A stretch of 64,000 nt of DNA from assembly GCF_014199305.1 (NCBI RefSeq), contig NZ_JACIJK010000003.1, positions 248,001 to 312,000 on the forward strand. The letters run 5' to 3'. This stretch comes from Sphingomonas aerophila. Its GTDB lineage: Bacteria > Pseudomonadota > Alphaproteobacteria > Sphingomonadales > Sphingomonadaceae. The notes beneath the pieces were generated by a model that had not been told where the DNA came from, ran no database searches, and was given only the letters and a program-made list of their open reading frames with translations. A program made the translations under genes and the position numbers. Below are positions 42,483 through 51,016 of this stretch, piece by piece (position 1 is the first letter of the stretch; every line of letters begins with the position of its first letter).

Positions 42483-43763
42483 TCAGCTTGCCGACACGCG
42501 CCAGACCGTGTTCGACAAGTCGTCAGCGACCAGCAGCGCGCCCGTCCTATCCACCGTCAGGCCCACGGGCCGGCCCCGGGCATGGTCACCGTCGAGAAAG
42601 CCGGTCAGGAAGTCCTGCGCCTTGCCCGCGGGGCGTCCATCCCGGAACGGCACGAACACGACCTTGTAGCCATTGAAATGGCCACGATCCCAGCTCCCAT
42701 GCTCGCCGACAAAGGCGCCGCCGCGATACTGGGGCATGGACTGGCCGGCATAAAAGACCAGGCTCAGAGGCGCGACGTGCGATGACAGGCCATAGTCCGG
42801 CACGGTGGCGCGCGCGACCATGTCGGGCCGCTCGGGCTTGACCCGCGGGTCCACGTGTCGGCCCCAATAGCTGTATGGCCAGCCGTAGAAGGCGCCGGGG
42901 CGTACGGAGGTCATGTAATCGGGCACCAGGTCCGGCCCCAGCTCGTCACGCTCGTTGATCACCGCCCAAAGCTGGTTGGTACCAGGCTGGAAGGTCAGGC
43001 CGTTGGGGTTGCGCAGCCCCGTCGCATAATCGCGATGCGCGCCGGTTGCCCGATCGACTTCCCAGATCCGGGCGCGATCCTTCTCCGCTTCGAAGCCATG
43101 CTCGGTGATGTTCGAGTTGGAGCCGATGCCGACGTATAACTTGCTGCCGTCGGGGCTGGCGGTCAGGCTTTTGGTCCAGTGATGGTTGATCGGGCCGCCC
43201 GGCAGCTCGGTCACGATCGTTCCAGGCGCCGTTATGCGGGTCTGGCCAGCCTGGTAGGGGAAGCGGACGATCGCGTCCGTGTTGGCAACGTACAGGTCGC
43301 CGCCGACCAGCACGACACCAAAGGGTGAAACGAGATGGTCGACCAGCACGGATCGGACCTCCGGCTTTCCGTCGCCATTGGTGTCGCGCAGCAACGTGAT
43401 CTGGTCGGCGCCCTTGGTCTTGCTGTGCCCGAACCCCTGAACCCAATTCACCACGATGTCCTTGGGCCGGGTAATGGGCTCCTCGGGCCCCTTCGGCTCA
43501 ACGGCCAGGATGTCGCCATTGGGAAGCGTATAAAGCTCGCGCACGTTCTTGAAGCCGGTGGCGAAGGGCTGAACCTTGAACCCTGCGGGCGCCGTCGGTG
43601 TTGCGCCGTTCCATGCCGCGGGCGTCGCGATGTGCATCGGCGGCACGAGATACTGGTTCTGTTCGGGCAACTGTGGATTAGAACCGAGCTGACGGGAGGT
43701 GTCACCGCCGGACGCGCTGCACGCTGCAACCGACAGGGCGAGAAGGGGGAGCAGCCGGCGCAT
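42483..43763 (-). CDS. PQQ-dependent sugar dehydrogenase-like lipoprotein (sorbosone dehydrogenase type)
   Basis: 426 residues from ATG 43763. Lipobox leader (MRRLLPLLALSVAAC) then a six-bladed beta-propeller of the L-sorbosone/soluble glucose dehydrogenase family: NHHWTKSLTASPDGSKLYVGIGS and EHGFEAEKDRARIWEVDRATG fit that family. A GEHGSWDRGHFNGYKVVFVP motif near the C-terminus is diagnostic. It probably oxidises an aldose or aldehyde in the periplasm with PQQ. The start shares one base with the DUF2231 gene stop. Confidence 0.88.
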   Translation of the reverse strand: MRRLLPLLALSVAACSASGGDTSRQLGSNPQLPEQNQYLVPPMHIATPAAWNGATPTAPAGFKVQPFATGFKNVRELYTLPNGDILAVEPKGPEEPITRPKDIVVNWVQGFGHSKTKGADQITLLRDTNGDGKPEVRSVLVDHLVSPFGVVLVGGDLYVANTDAIVRFPYQAGQTRITAPGTIVTELPGGPINHHWTKSLTASPDGSKLYVGIGSNSNITEHGFEAEKDRARIWEVDRATGAHRDYATGLRNPNGLTFQPGTNQLWAVINERDELGPDLVPDYMTSVRPGAFYGWPYSYWGRHVDPRVKPERPDMVARATVPDYGLSSHVAPLSLVFYAGQSMPQYRGGAFVGEHGSWDRGHFNGYKVVFVPFRDGRPAGKAQDFLTGFLDGDHARGRPVGLTVDRTGALLVADDLSNTVWRVSAS

Positions 43764-44227
43764 CAACGGTTCTCCTGCGCTTGCAAGGTGTAGCCGACCC
43801 AGCTTGTGATCAGGGCGAGCGCGGTGACGATGATCGACAGGATCAGCCCCGATGGAACAACTGAGGTCCAGCCATCGCGACTGTGGATGAAGCCGTTGAT
43901 GATGCCGAGCGCCAGCATGGCAAGCGTGCCGACCGAGTGGATCCAGTCTGCCGCCGTGCGCACCCGGTGTCGGTGCCGGCGGCGAAACACCAGCGCGTCG
44001 ACAATGCCCGCAACTGCGGCCAACACCCCCATCGCGCACCCGCCCGCTATCATCCACACGGCGAAATTCGCCCACTGCATGTTGGCGCTGTTCACATACG
44101 CGATGTCCGCAACCAGCGCGCCGGAGAACAGGGCGAGCGGGTAGGCGGAAAGGATTCCGTGGATCGGGTGGGCGTGCGTCCGGGCGGGCGTTAGCCGGTG
44201 ATCGGAGCTGGAATAGGTGGTGGCCAT
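43763..44227 (-). CDS. DUF2231 membrane protein
   Basis: 154 residues from ATG 44227. It has the DUF2231 pattern: THAHPIHGILSAYPLALFSGALVADIAY, with His residues before the first helix, then three more helices and RTAADWIHSVGTLAMLALG. DUF2231 proteins often accompany periplasmic dehydrogenases and may bind heme or quinone. It is the first gene of the operon with the PQQ-dehydrogenase-like gene (TGATG overlap). Confidence 0.85.
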   Translation of the reverse strand: MATTYSSSDHRLTPARTHAHPIHGILSAYPLALFSGALVADIAYVNSANMQWANFAVWMIAGGCAMGVLAAVAGIVDALVFRRRHRHRVRTAADWIHSVGTLAMLALGIINGFIHSRDGWTSVVPSGLILSIIVTALALITSWVGYTLQAQENR

Positions 44228-44323
44228 GCGCAACTGTCCTGCGGGAAATTCCCCGTGAACACAGGTACGTTCGGGCCGTTGGTCCGTTCCGGCCCGACGA
44301 TTTCCGCGCCGGGTGTCCGGGCC

Positions 44324-46969
44324 TTATCCAGCGCGTCGCAGTCCAGGACGCTGCGCCGGCGCGTTCAACCGGTCCATGTCGAACCGTTGAGCGAACTGGA
44401 GTCCGGCGCGACCATCGTCGGCCCAGCGGATGGTCGCCGGGAACAATTGATCCTCGAGAAGCTCGATCTGCACATCGACGCCGATTGCCTGGGGCGGAAA
44501 GTCCACGCCGTCGATCATCGCGCCGGTCGCGGAGATGTTGCGGATCCGGACCTCGCCCGCCTCCTCGCCGATCTCCAGTCGGGCGGATCGCAGCACCTTG
44601 CTGCGCGGCGTGCGGCTGACCTTGTGGCCAACCGGGGCGGCCGTTCCGCCCTGGGCCGACAATTGCGTGAGCACCTCTGGCGCGCGAGCGGGGCGACCAT
44701 AGACGAAGCCCTGGATGTGGCTGCAGCCGAGGTCCCGGATCAGGGCGATCTCGTCCTGCTGCTCGACCCCCTCGGCCGTTGTTTCCATGCCCAACGTATC
44801 GGCCAGGGTCACGATCGCCTTGATGATTGCGGCGTTGCGATTGCCGGGCGCGATCGCGCCGCGCACAAAGCTTTGGTCGATCTTGATCTTGTCGAACGGC
44901 GCCTTTTTCAAATAGCCGAGCGAGGAATAGCCGGTGCCGAAATCGTCGAGAGCCAGCCGTACACCCAGCCGCTTCAAGGTCGCGAACATCCCCTCCGTAT
45001 GAAGCGACTCGTTGACGAAGACACCCTCGGTGATCTCAAGCTCCAGCCGCTCGGGCGAAAGGCCCGACGCAGCAAGGGCGCTGGTTACGACGGTCGGCAG
45101 CGCCGGGTTGGCAAACTGGATCGGGGAGACATTTACCGCGACCCGCGTGCCGCCAGGCCAGTTCGCAGCTTCACGACACGCGGTACGCAGGACCCATTCG
45201 CCGATTGTTTCGATCAGCCCGCATTCCTCCGCCACCGGCACGAACTCGCCCGGACTGATCGGGCCACGGGTCGGGTGGTCCCACCGCAGCAGCGCTTCAT
45301 AGCCGATGATGTGTTCGTCGCGGGTGGACACGACCGGCTGGTAGCAAAGGTGGAACTGGTCGGCGGCAAGTGCCTGGCGAAGGTCGTCCTCCAGCCGCTT
45401 GCGCGTCTTGGCGCCCGCCAGAAGTTCCTCGCGAAAGAACCGGTGAACGCCGCGCCCGTCCGCCTTGGCTGCATAGAGTGCCAGATCGGCGTTGCGGATC
45501 AGGGTTTCCGAATCCTCGCCATGTTCCGGTGAGATCGCGATCCCGACCGAACAGCCGATCGACAGCGACGAACCATCGATGAAATAGGGCTGCGACAGCG
45601 CCGCGATCACCTCATGCGCAAGGCTGCCCAGCGTGTCGCGGTTGTTTTCACGCGGGATCACGACCTGGAATTCATCGCCGCCCAACCGGCCAACAAGCCC
45701 GGCATCGCCCACTGTCCGCTGCAACCGCTGGGCGACCTGCTTCAGCAGCGCGTCGCCCGTCTGGTGGCCCAGCGTGTCGTTCACCGCCTTGAACCGGTCG
45801 AGATCCAGGAGGAACAGGCCGGTCGGCCCGCGCCCACCATGGCCGGGCGACAAGGTCTGGTCGAGCGACAGCCGCATGCGCTGGCGGTTGGCCAGGCCCG
45901 TCAGCCCGTCGAACAGGGCAAGTCGCGTGATCTCCGCGTCGGCGCGCCGCTTCTCGGTAAGGTCGGAACCCGAACCGATAAAGCCCTGAAACCGGCCAAG
46001 GTCGTCGAGCACCGGCCGGCCCGACATCGACCACCAGCGCTCTGCTGCGTTCTCGGCGGCAGGGCGGACCGAGTAATCGGAAAAGGACGTACGCGAGGAC
46101 AGGTGGAAGGTCAGCGTCCGCTCGGTATCCACCAGTTCTGAATCGATGCGGAATACCTGTGTGAGGCGCTGGCCGATCGGCTCCGGCCCGAGGCGGCCGA
46201 GTTCACGGGCAACCTTGGTCGACAAATAGGTAAGGTGCCCGTGACGGTCGGTTTGCCAGAACCAGCCAGAGCCATGCGCCTCGAACTCCCCGACCAGGCG
46301 GGTAGCGAGTTGCCCCGTTTCCCGCTCTGCCTGTCGGCCTTCCAGTTGCTTCTGGTCCTGCCGGGCGAGCCTGATGACACCGATGCATGGCGCAGCGAAG
46401 ACGAGCACCGTCGCGGCCATGAACGCTCCCAGGCCCAGCATCATGGGGGCGGTCACGGTTAGCGCGGCGGCGTAGGACAGCGTCGCCGCCCTGATCGGAT
46501 GCAGAACCAGCGCCACCATGAGCGCCGCGCCGAACAGCGCGACCTGCAATTCCGTGCCGAACGGCGCGGCAGTTGCGGGACCGACGTGAAGGCCCAGGGA
46601 TAGCGAGGTGCCAAGCGCTGCGGCGACGATCGCAACAGCTGCATTGGTCGCCTGCGTACTCAGGTTCCGGAACGCGGGCATTCGCGCGGGTAGGACCGGC
46701 AGCACTGCGCACAGCAGCGCTGGGGAAAGGGCGAGCGCGACGGATACCGCTCCGCCACCCTTGCCGACGACGGCGAGTGTAATGCCGGCGAACGCGGGAA
46801 TGATGGCCAGCACTGCTATCATCAGCGGCCAGAGCGCGACAACGCGGGAGATGTCGGCGCGACGCCCTTCTTCCACGAATGGCTCGTCAGTTGCGGACAG
46901 GCCCAACAAGTCGCGCATAGTAACCGAAGCGGATAGCTCGGGGTCAGGATCACGCGAACGGACGGTCAT
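44324..46969 (-). CDS. Membrane PAS-GGDEF-EAL-PilZ c-di-GMP protein
   Basis: 881 residues. Six or so membrane helices (about 45-200), a coiled-coil and PAS-like domain (about 220-345), GGDEF (about 345-510; RLGGDEFQVV) and EAL (about 525-775; EALLRWDHP, DDFGTGYSSLGY, EGVEQQDE) follow. A C-terminal PilZ-like domain (about 790-870) carries RNISATGAMI. GGDEF and EAL motifs are intact and no RxxD inhibitory site precedes GGDEF. PilZ could sense the product. The leader holds GTTAACCATGG, a CtrA-like half-site, though this is weak. Regulator of surface or motility states by inference. Confidence 0.93.
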   Translation of the reverse strand: MTVRSRDPDPELSASVTMRDLLGLSATDEPFVEEGRRADISRVVALWPLMIAVLAIIPAFAGITLAVVGKGGGAVSVALALSPALLCAVLPVLPARMPAFRNLSTQATNAAVAIVAAALGTSLSLGLHVGPATAAPFGTELQVALFGAALMVALVLHPIRAATLSYAAALTVTAPMMLGLGAFMAATVLVFAAPCIGVIRLARQDQKQLEGRQAERETGQLATRLVGEFEAHGSGWFWQTDRHGHLTYLSTKVARELGRLGPEPIGQRLTQVFRIDSELVDTERTLTFHLSSRTSFSDYSVRPAAENAAERWWSMSGRPVLDDLGRFQGFIGSGSDLTEKRRADAEITRLALFDGLTGLANRQRMRLSLDQTLSPGHGGRGPTGLFLLDLDRFKAVNDTLGHQTGDALLKQVAQRLQRTVGDAGLVGRLGGDEFQVVIPRENNRDTLGSLAHEVIAALSQPYFIDGSSLSIGCSVGIAISPEHGEDSETLIRNADLALYAAKADGRGVHRFFREELLAGAKTRKRLEDDLRQALAADQFHLCYQPVVSTRDEHIIGYEALLRWDHPTRGPISPGEFVPVAEECGLIETIGEWVLRTACREAANWPGGTRVAVNVSPIQFANPALPTVVTSALAASGLSPERLELEITEGVFVNESLHTEGMFATLKRLGVRLALDDFGTGYSSLGYLKKAPFDKIKIDQSFVRGAIAPGNRNAAIIKAIVTLADTLGMETTAEGVEQQDEIALIRDLGCSHIQGFVYGRPARAPEVLTQLSAQGGTAAPVGHKVSRTPRSKVLRSARLEIGEEAGEVRIRNISATGAMIDGVDFPPQAIGVDVQIELLEDQLFPATIRWADDGRAGLQFAQRFDMDRLNAPAQRPGLRRAG

Positions 46970-47071
46970 CGGACCATGTAAGCGCAGGGGCGTTCAGAAC
47001 CCTTCACTGGCCATGGTTAACGATATTGAACCGTTGATGCCGGGCCGCGCCGGACGCTACAGGCCCGAGTC

Positions 47072-48592
47072 ATGACTACCATCATTCGCGACGTCGACCT
47101 GATCGAGAGCGTGGCCGACGCCCTTCAGTTCATCAGCTACTATCATCCCGCCGATTACATCCAGGCACTGGGTGAGGCCTATCGGGCCGAGCAGTCGCCC
47201 GCGGCGCGGGATGCGATAGCCCAGATCCTGACCAACAGCCGCATGTGCGCGGAAGGGCACCGTCCGATCTGCCAGGACACCGGCATCGTCACCGTATTCG
47301 TCCGCTGGGGCCAGGACTGCCGGCTGACCGGGGACCGCTCGCTTCAGGAGGTCGTCGACGAGGGCGTGCGTCGGGCTTACCTGCACCCCGAAAACCGGCT
47401 GCGTGCATCCATCCTGGCGGACCCGGCTTTTACCCGCCGCAATACCAAGGACAACACGCCCTCCGTCCTTCATGTAGAGATGGTGCCGGGCGACAAGGTT
47501 CACATCGACGTCGCGGCCAAGGGCGGCGGGTCAGAGAACAAGTCCAAGTTCAAGATGATGAACCCGTCCGACTCGATCGTGGACTGGGTGTTGGAGATGA
47601 TACCGCAGATGGGCGCCGGCTGGTGCCCGCCCGGCATGCTCGGCATCGGGATCGGCGGCACGGCGGAAAAGGCTATGCTGCTCGCCAAGCAATCGCTGAT
47701 GGGCCAGATCGACATGGCGCAGTTGAAGCAGCGCGGACCGCGCAACGACATCGAAGCGCTACGGATCGAGATCATGGACAAGGTTAATGCGCTCGGCATC
47801 GGTGCCCAGGGCCTGGGTGGCCTCGCCACCGTGCTCGACGTCAAGATTCTCGACTGGCCGACCCACGCCGCGTCAAAGCCGGTGGCGATGATCCCGAACT
47901 GCGCCGCGACGCGCCACGCGCACTTCACGCTGGACGGATCGGGCCCGGCCTATCTCGAAAAGCCGTCGCTTGCTGACTGGCCGGACGTCAACTGGACCCC
48001 GGACAAGGCCGCCAAGCGCGTCGATCTCGATACGCTGACGCCCGAAGTGGTGCAGACATGGCAGCACGGTGATCGCCTGCTGCTCAACGGCAAGATGCTG
48101 ACCGGGCGCGATGCCGCCCACAAGCGGATCGCCGACATGGTCGCGGCGGGGCAGCCCTTGCCCGTAGAGTTCCGCGGGCGCGTCATCTATTATGTCGGCC
48201 CGGTGGACCCGGTCGGTGAGGAAGTGGTCGGTCCCGCCGGTCCCACCACGGCGACGCGGATGGACAAGTTCACGCGCATGATGCTGGACCAGGGGCTGCT
48301 CGCGATGGTCGGCAAGGCCGAACGCGGACCAGCGGCGACCGAGGCGATTCGCGACCACCGCTCCGCCTATCTGATGGCGGTCGGCGGCGCGGCTTATCTC
48401 GTCGCACGCGCGATCAAGGGCAGCCGGGTGGTCGGGTTCGAAGACCTCGGCATGGAAGCGATCTACGAATTCGAGGTAGAGGACTTCCCCGTCACGGTCG
48501 CGGTCGACGCAGAGGGCAACAACGTCCACCAGCTCGCGCCCCTGGTCTGGCGGGAGAAGATCGCGCGCGAACGATTGCTCCAGCCCGCGTGA
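47072..48592 (+). CDS. Class I fumarate hydratase
   Basis: 506 residues, iron-sulfur type. Cluster cysteines are C67 (ICQDTGI), C185 (GWCPPGMLG) and C277 (PNCAATRHAHF). The C-terminal domain has GRVIYYVGPVDP and TATRMDKFTRMMLDQGL. It interconverts fumarate and malate and is oxygen sensitive, unlike FumC. Its stop overlaps a GTG start (GTGA), followed by ATGA into an ATP-grasp gene, an unusual downstream context. fumA or fumB naming would be arbitrary here. Confidence 0.95.
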   Translation: MTTIIRDVDLIESVADALQFISYYHPADYIQALGEAYRAEQSPAARDAIAQILTNSRMCAEGHRPICQDTGIVTVFVRWGQDCRLTGDRSLQEVVDEGVRRAYLHPENRLRASILADPAFTRRNTKDNTPSVLHVEMVPGDKVHIDVAAKGGGSENKSKFKMMNPSDSIVDWVLEMIPQMGAGWCPPGMLGIGIGGTAEKAMLLAKQSLMGQIDMAQLKQRGPRNDIEALRIEIMDKVNALGIGAQGLGGLATVLDVKILDWPTHAASKPVAMIPNCAATRHAHFTLDGSGPAYLEKPSLADWPDVNWTPDKAAKRVDLDTLTPEVVQTWQHGDRLLLNGKMLTGRDAAHKRIADMVAAGQPLPVEFRGRVIYYVGPVDPVGEEVVGPAGPTTATRMDKFTRMMLDQGLLAMVGKAERGPAATEAIRDHRSAYLMAVGGAAYLVARAIKGSRVVGFEDLGMEAIYEFEVEDFPVTVAVDAEGNNVHQLAPLVWREKIARERLLQPA

Positions 48593-48780
48593 CACGCAAC
48601 GGCGACCGAATCCTGCGCCGGCCGCTGCTGGTGGGCGTGGCGTTCGTAGCGACGGTGCTTCACGTCCTGCGGGTGCGCGATCCGGGTCCCAGCGCGCTTA
48701 TCTATTTCGGCGCGCAGCGACGGGTGGCCGAGTCGTTAAGCGCGAACCGGGGGTCGGTCGGGGCGTTGTTCGGACGATGA
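48589..48780 (+). CDS. Small protein between fumarase and ATP-grasp genes
   Basis: 63 codons, GTG start in a GTGA overlap with fumarase and stop in an ATGA overlap with the ATP-grasp gene. It has one possible hydrophobic helix (RPLLVGVAFVATVLHVLRV, about 11-29) and a basic N-terminus. No family is recognised; both overlaps argue that it is translated as part of the operon. Confidence 0.55.
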   Translation: MTRNGDRILRRPLLVGVAFVATVLHVLRVRDPGPSALIYFGAQRRVAESLSANRGSVGALFGR

Positions 48781-49529
48781 ACCGTCCACGCATCCTGTTT
48801 GGTGACCACAGCACGCAGGCCCCCGCCATCAACCAATTCGTTGATCACGCTCGCTTCGACGTCCGGTTCGAGGCGTTCGATACAGCGGATTTCGCCGATG
48901 CCGACCTGGTAGTGCCGTTGCGGATCGACCAGATCGCACTCGCTCGCGCCGCCAACACCGACCGTCGCCGTGCAATTGTGCCAACCCCCGAGTTGGTGGA
49001 GGTTGCTGACGACAAGCTCGCCTGGAACCACCGGCTGATCGAGATCGGCTTTGGTCATCTCGTACCCGAGTTGCTCGGCGACGCGCACGAAACATACCCA
49101 TATATCCGCAAGAGCCGCCGCGGCGACTATGGCCAGGGCATCCGCATGGTGCGCGGACCGGGCGAGGACCAGCCCTTTCCGGACAGCTTTATGCAGCGCG
49201 CGGTGTCCGGGGCGGATGAGGAGGTGCTGCATCTACTGCGGGTCGACGGGCAGATTCGATACGCGCTCTGCTATCGCTACACGATGGATGCGCCGCTCGC
49301 CGTGCGCGGGGCGGCGGACCGCCCGATCTCCACCGTACCCGCCGATGTCGACACCGCGATCGAGCCCTGTACCGCGATCCTCGATGCGCTCGGCTACGAG
49401 GGGACGTGCTGCTTCAACTACAAGCTGGAGGAGGGGCGGCCGATGATCCTGGAGATGAACCCGCGCTTCGGCGGGTCATTGGTTGGCGAGGTCAGCGCGT
49501 ATCTGGCTGCACATCTGGCCGCACTCTGA
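48777..49529 (+). CDS. ATP-grasp family protein
   Basis: 250 residues. A Rossmann-like N-terminal part (MNRPRILFGDHSTQAPAINQ, ADADLVVPLRIDQIAL) leads to an ATP-grasp domain: PYIRKSRRGDYGQGIRMV with the ATP-binding Lys, and at the end EMNPRFGGSLVGE with the metal-binding Glu and Asn. ATP-grasp enzymes join a carboxylate to an amine or thiol; the substrate is not evident. It is shorter than most. Coupled to the preceding 63-codon gene and fumarase, it may act on a dicarboxylate, but this is speculation. Confidence 0.82.
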   Translation: MNRPRILFGDHSTQAPAINQFVDHARFDVRFEAFDTADFADADLVVPLRIDQIALARAANTDRRRAIVPTPELVEVADDKLAWNHRLIEIGFGHLVPELLGDAHETYPYIRKSRRGDYGQGIRMVRGPGEDQPFPDSFMQRAVSGADEEVLHLLRVDGQIRYALCYRYTMDAPLAVRGAADRPISTVPADVDTAIEPCTAILDALGYEGTCCFNYKLEEGRPMILEMNPRFGGSLVGEVSAYLAAHLAAL

Positions 49530-49921
49530 CAAGAACAACTGGCCGCCACGAAAGACGTGGCGCTGCATAAGGCAGAAATGAGAAGAGGTTGCCGGACGGC
49601 CTCACGACGCGTCCGACAACCCCTAAACATGGTCAGCGGCCGGAGAGCTCCAGCCCGGGAAACCATGAGGCCTCTGGTATCTTCAAATCCGCGCGTTGTT
49701 TGGGAGGGAATACTCCCCGCACGTATCGGCGAAGATCAGAAGCCAGTCCCCCGAACGAACTGAACCGACCCCATTGCTGAACCATGAGACATCGGATCAC
49801 CTCCTTTCGCTTGTGGATAGCCAATGTGAACATCGCTGCTCACAAAGCGAATGTGGCAAGCTGTTCTTCTTCTTACAAGCGTTGTTTTGCGGCTGGTGAA
49901 AGTAAACATCTTACGCCGCGA
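49530..49921. other. 392-bp lower-GC intergenic region with hairpins
   Basis: No strong gene. It begins with hairpin GCCACG/CGTGGC (49545-49561) and an imperfect one near 49588-49621. The rest is visibly richer in A/T than its surroundings. On the minus strand AAGGAGGTGATCCG precedes several short reading frames; read on the plus strand the same place is GGATCACCTCC, identical to the anti-Shine-Dalgarno 3' end of 16S rRNA. See the candidate below. Confidence 0.6.
49633..49785 (-). CDS. Candidate 50-codon small ORF with strong upstream AGGAGG
   Basis: ATG 49785 to TGA, product begins MVQQWGRFSSFGGLASDLRR and ends LELSGR. AAGGAGGT lies 14 nt upstream, rather far; a nearer ATG in another frame encodes only 18 residues. 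Codons are not GC3-rich like true genes here. Product family unknown. It could be a leader or recently acquired gene, or chance. Confidence 0.25.
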   Translation of the reverse strand: MVQQWGRFSSFGGLASDLRRYVRGVFPPKQRADLKIPEASWFPGLELSGR

Positions 49922-50446
49922 TCAGCCGCGGCAGTCTTCCGTCACGCGCTCGATTTCGGGCCAGGCCGGGATTGCCAACGGCGCAGAACCGGCCTGTTCC
50001 AGCGCGAAACGCCCTCTGCTGAACCCCATGGCGTCCAATAATGGATCAGTCGGGGTTAGCGCGACCGCCAAATAGGGCGGCTCACCCCCGGTCGGCAGCA
50101 GTTGCACGGTGCGACTGACGCTGCTGGTCCGAATCACCGCTGCCCCGGCCTGTGTGCCGGGCACGGACAGGAACACCTGACGGCCCGCGGTGTCGCAGCG
50201 CAGGACCAGCAGCGCGTCGGTCCCCGGCGGGCCGAACAGCGCCACGCTGCCGCGCGCGTCGCGCTTGTACACCCAGTCGCCAACGGTGGCCGGTCGGTCC
50301 CGCCAGTCGTGGGCCGGCGGCGGTGGAGGCGGGGCCTCGGCCGGAGCCGGCGCGGGGGAGGGAATAGGCCGTGGCGGCGGCGCAACCTGGGGCACGCACC
50401 CCGCTGTGCCGGCGAACAGGAGCAGGGTGAAAAACAAGCGGCGCAT
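49922..50446 (-). CDS. Proline-rich lipoprotein, unknown function
   Basis: 174 residues from ATG 50446. Lipobox leader (MRRLFFTLLLFAGTAGC), a Pro/Ala-rich linker (about 20-47) and a C-terminal domain beginning DWRDRPATVGDWVYKRD. Alternating hydrophobic strands (SVALFGPPGTDALLVLRCD) with two cysteines that could pair (LRCDT and the terminal EDCRG) suggest a small beta domain in the periplasm. No known fold recognised. Confidence 0.75.
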   Translation of the reverse strand: MRRLFFTLLLFAGTAGCVPQVAPPPRPIPSPAPAPAEAPPPPPPAHDWRDRPATVGDWVYKRDARGSVALFGPPGTDALLVLRCDTAGRQVFLSVPGTQAGAAVIRTSSVSRTVQLLPTGGEPPYLAVALTPTDPLLDAMGFSRGRFALEQAGSAPLAIPAWPEIERVTEDCRG

Positions 50447-50554
50447 GGTGACCCCTATGCAACGGGAGGCGGCCCGGCTCAACGCTTGTGGCAGGAAGGA
50501 CGGAACCGCCGAACCGCTCCGCCGGTTCGGTTGGCTGTACCTGCGGAGAGAATC

Positions 50555-50926
50555 ATGTCCGACCAGACCACCCCCACCCAGATCCTTGTCCAGGCCAATG
50601 CCGCGCATTCGGTCAAGGTCGAGAGTCGCGACGGCGACACGGTCGGATCGGTTTACTCGTTCATGGTGCACAAGGCATCGGGACGGGTCACGCACGCGGT
50701 GCTGAGCCTTGGTGGCTTCCTGGGCATGGGCAAGAGCTTCTACCCGATCCCGTTCTCCCTCCTGCAGTTCGATCCGGTCCGCGACCAGTATGTCGTCACC
50801 ATCGATCGCCGCCTGCTGGAAGGCGGGCCAAGCTGGGCCAACAATGCGCCAGTTTTCGACCAAGCCTATGCCGATCGTGTCGCCAGCTATTATGGCGCGG
50901 GTCGCGAGGACCTGACCACCGGCTGA
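50555..50926 (+). CDS. PRC-barrel domain protein
   Basis: 123 residues, ATG with GGAGAGAA upstream. A PRC-barrel fold is suggested by VKVESRDGDTVGSVYSFMVHKASGRVTHAVLS near residues 20-51, then SFYPIPFSLL. PRC-barrel proteins appear in RNA metabolism and photosynthetic reaction centres; stand-alone ones in sphingomonads are often stress-related, but nothing here fixes a role. The C-terminal ~30 residues are extended (YADRVASYYGAG). Confidence 0.85.
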   Translation: MSDQTTPTQILVQANAAHSVKVESRDGDTVGSVYSFMVHKASGRVTHAVLSLGGFLGMGKSFYPIPFSLLQFDPVRDQYVVTIDRRLLEGGPSWANNAPVFDQAYADRVASYYGAGREDLTTG

Positions 50927-51016
50927 TGTCGAAAATCTCCGCCTGACCTGCGGCCCGACCCGGCCGATGGTGGCGCGCGTCCTGAATGACACAGGGCCCC
51001 CATGGCCTGATCGAAG

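Noticed and set aside
46970..47071. CtrA site in front of the PAS-GGDEF-EAL-PilZ gene
   Set aside because: TTAACCAT is present, but the second TTAA at 7-bp spacing is degraded (TTAA-N7-GAAC); too weak to list as a feature.
49795..49809. 16S rRNA 3' end
   Set aside because: Only about 15 bases match; nothing upstream resembles helices 44 or 45, so it is not an rRNA gene or evident remnant.
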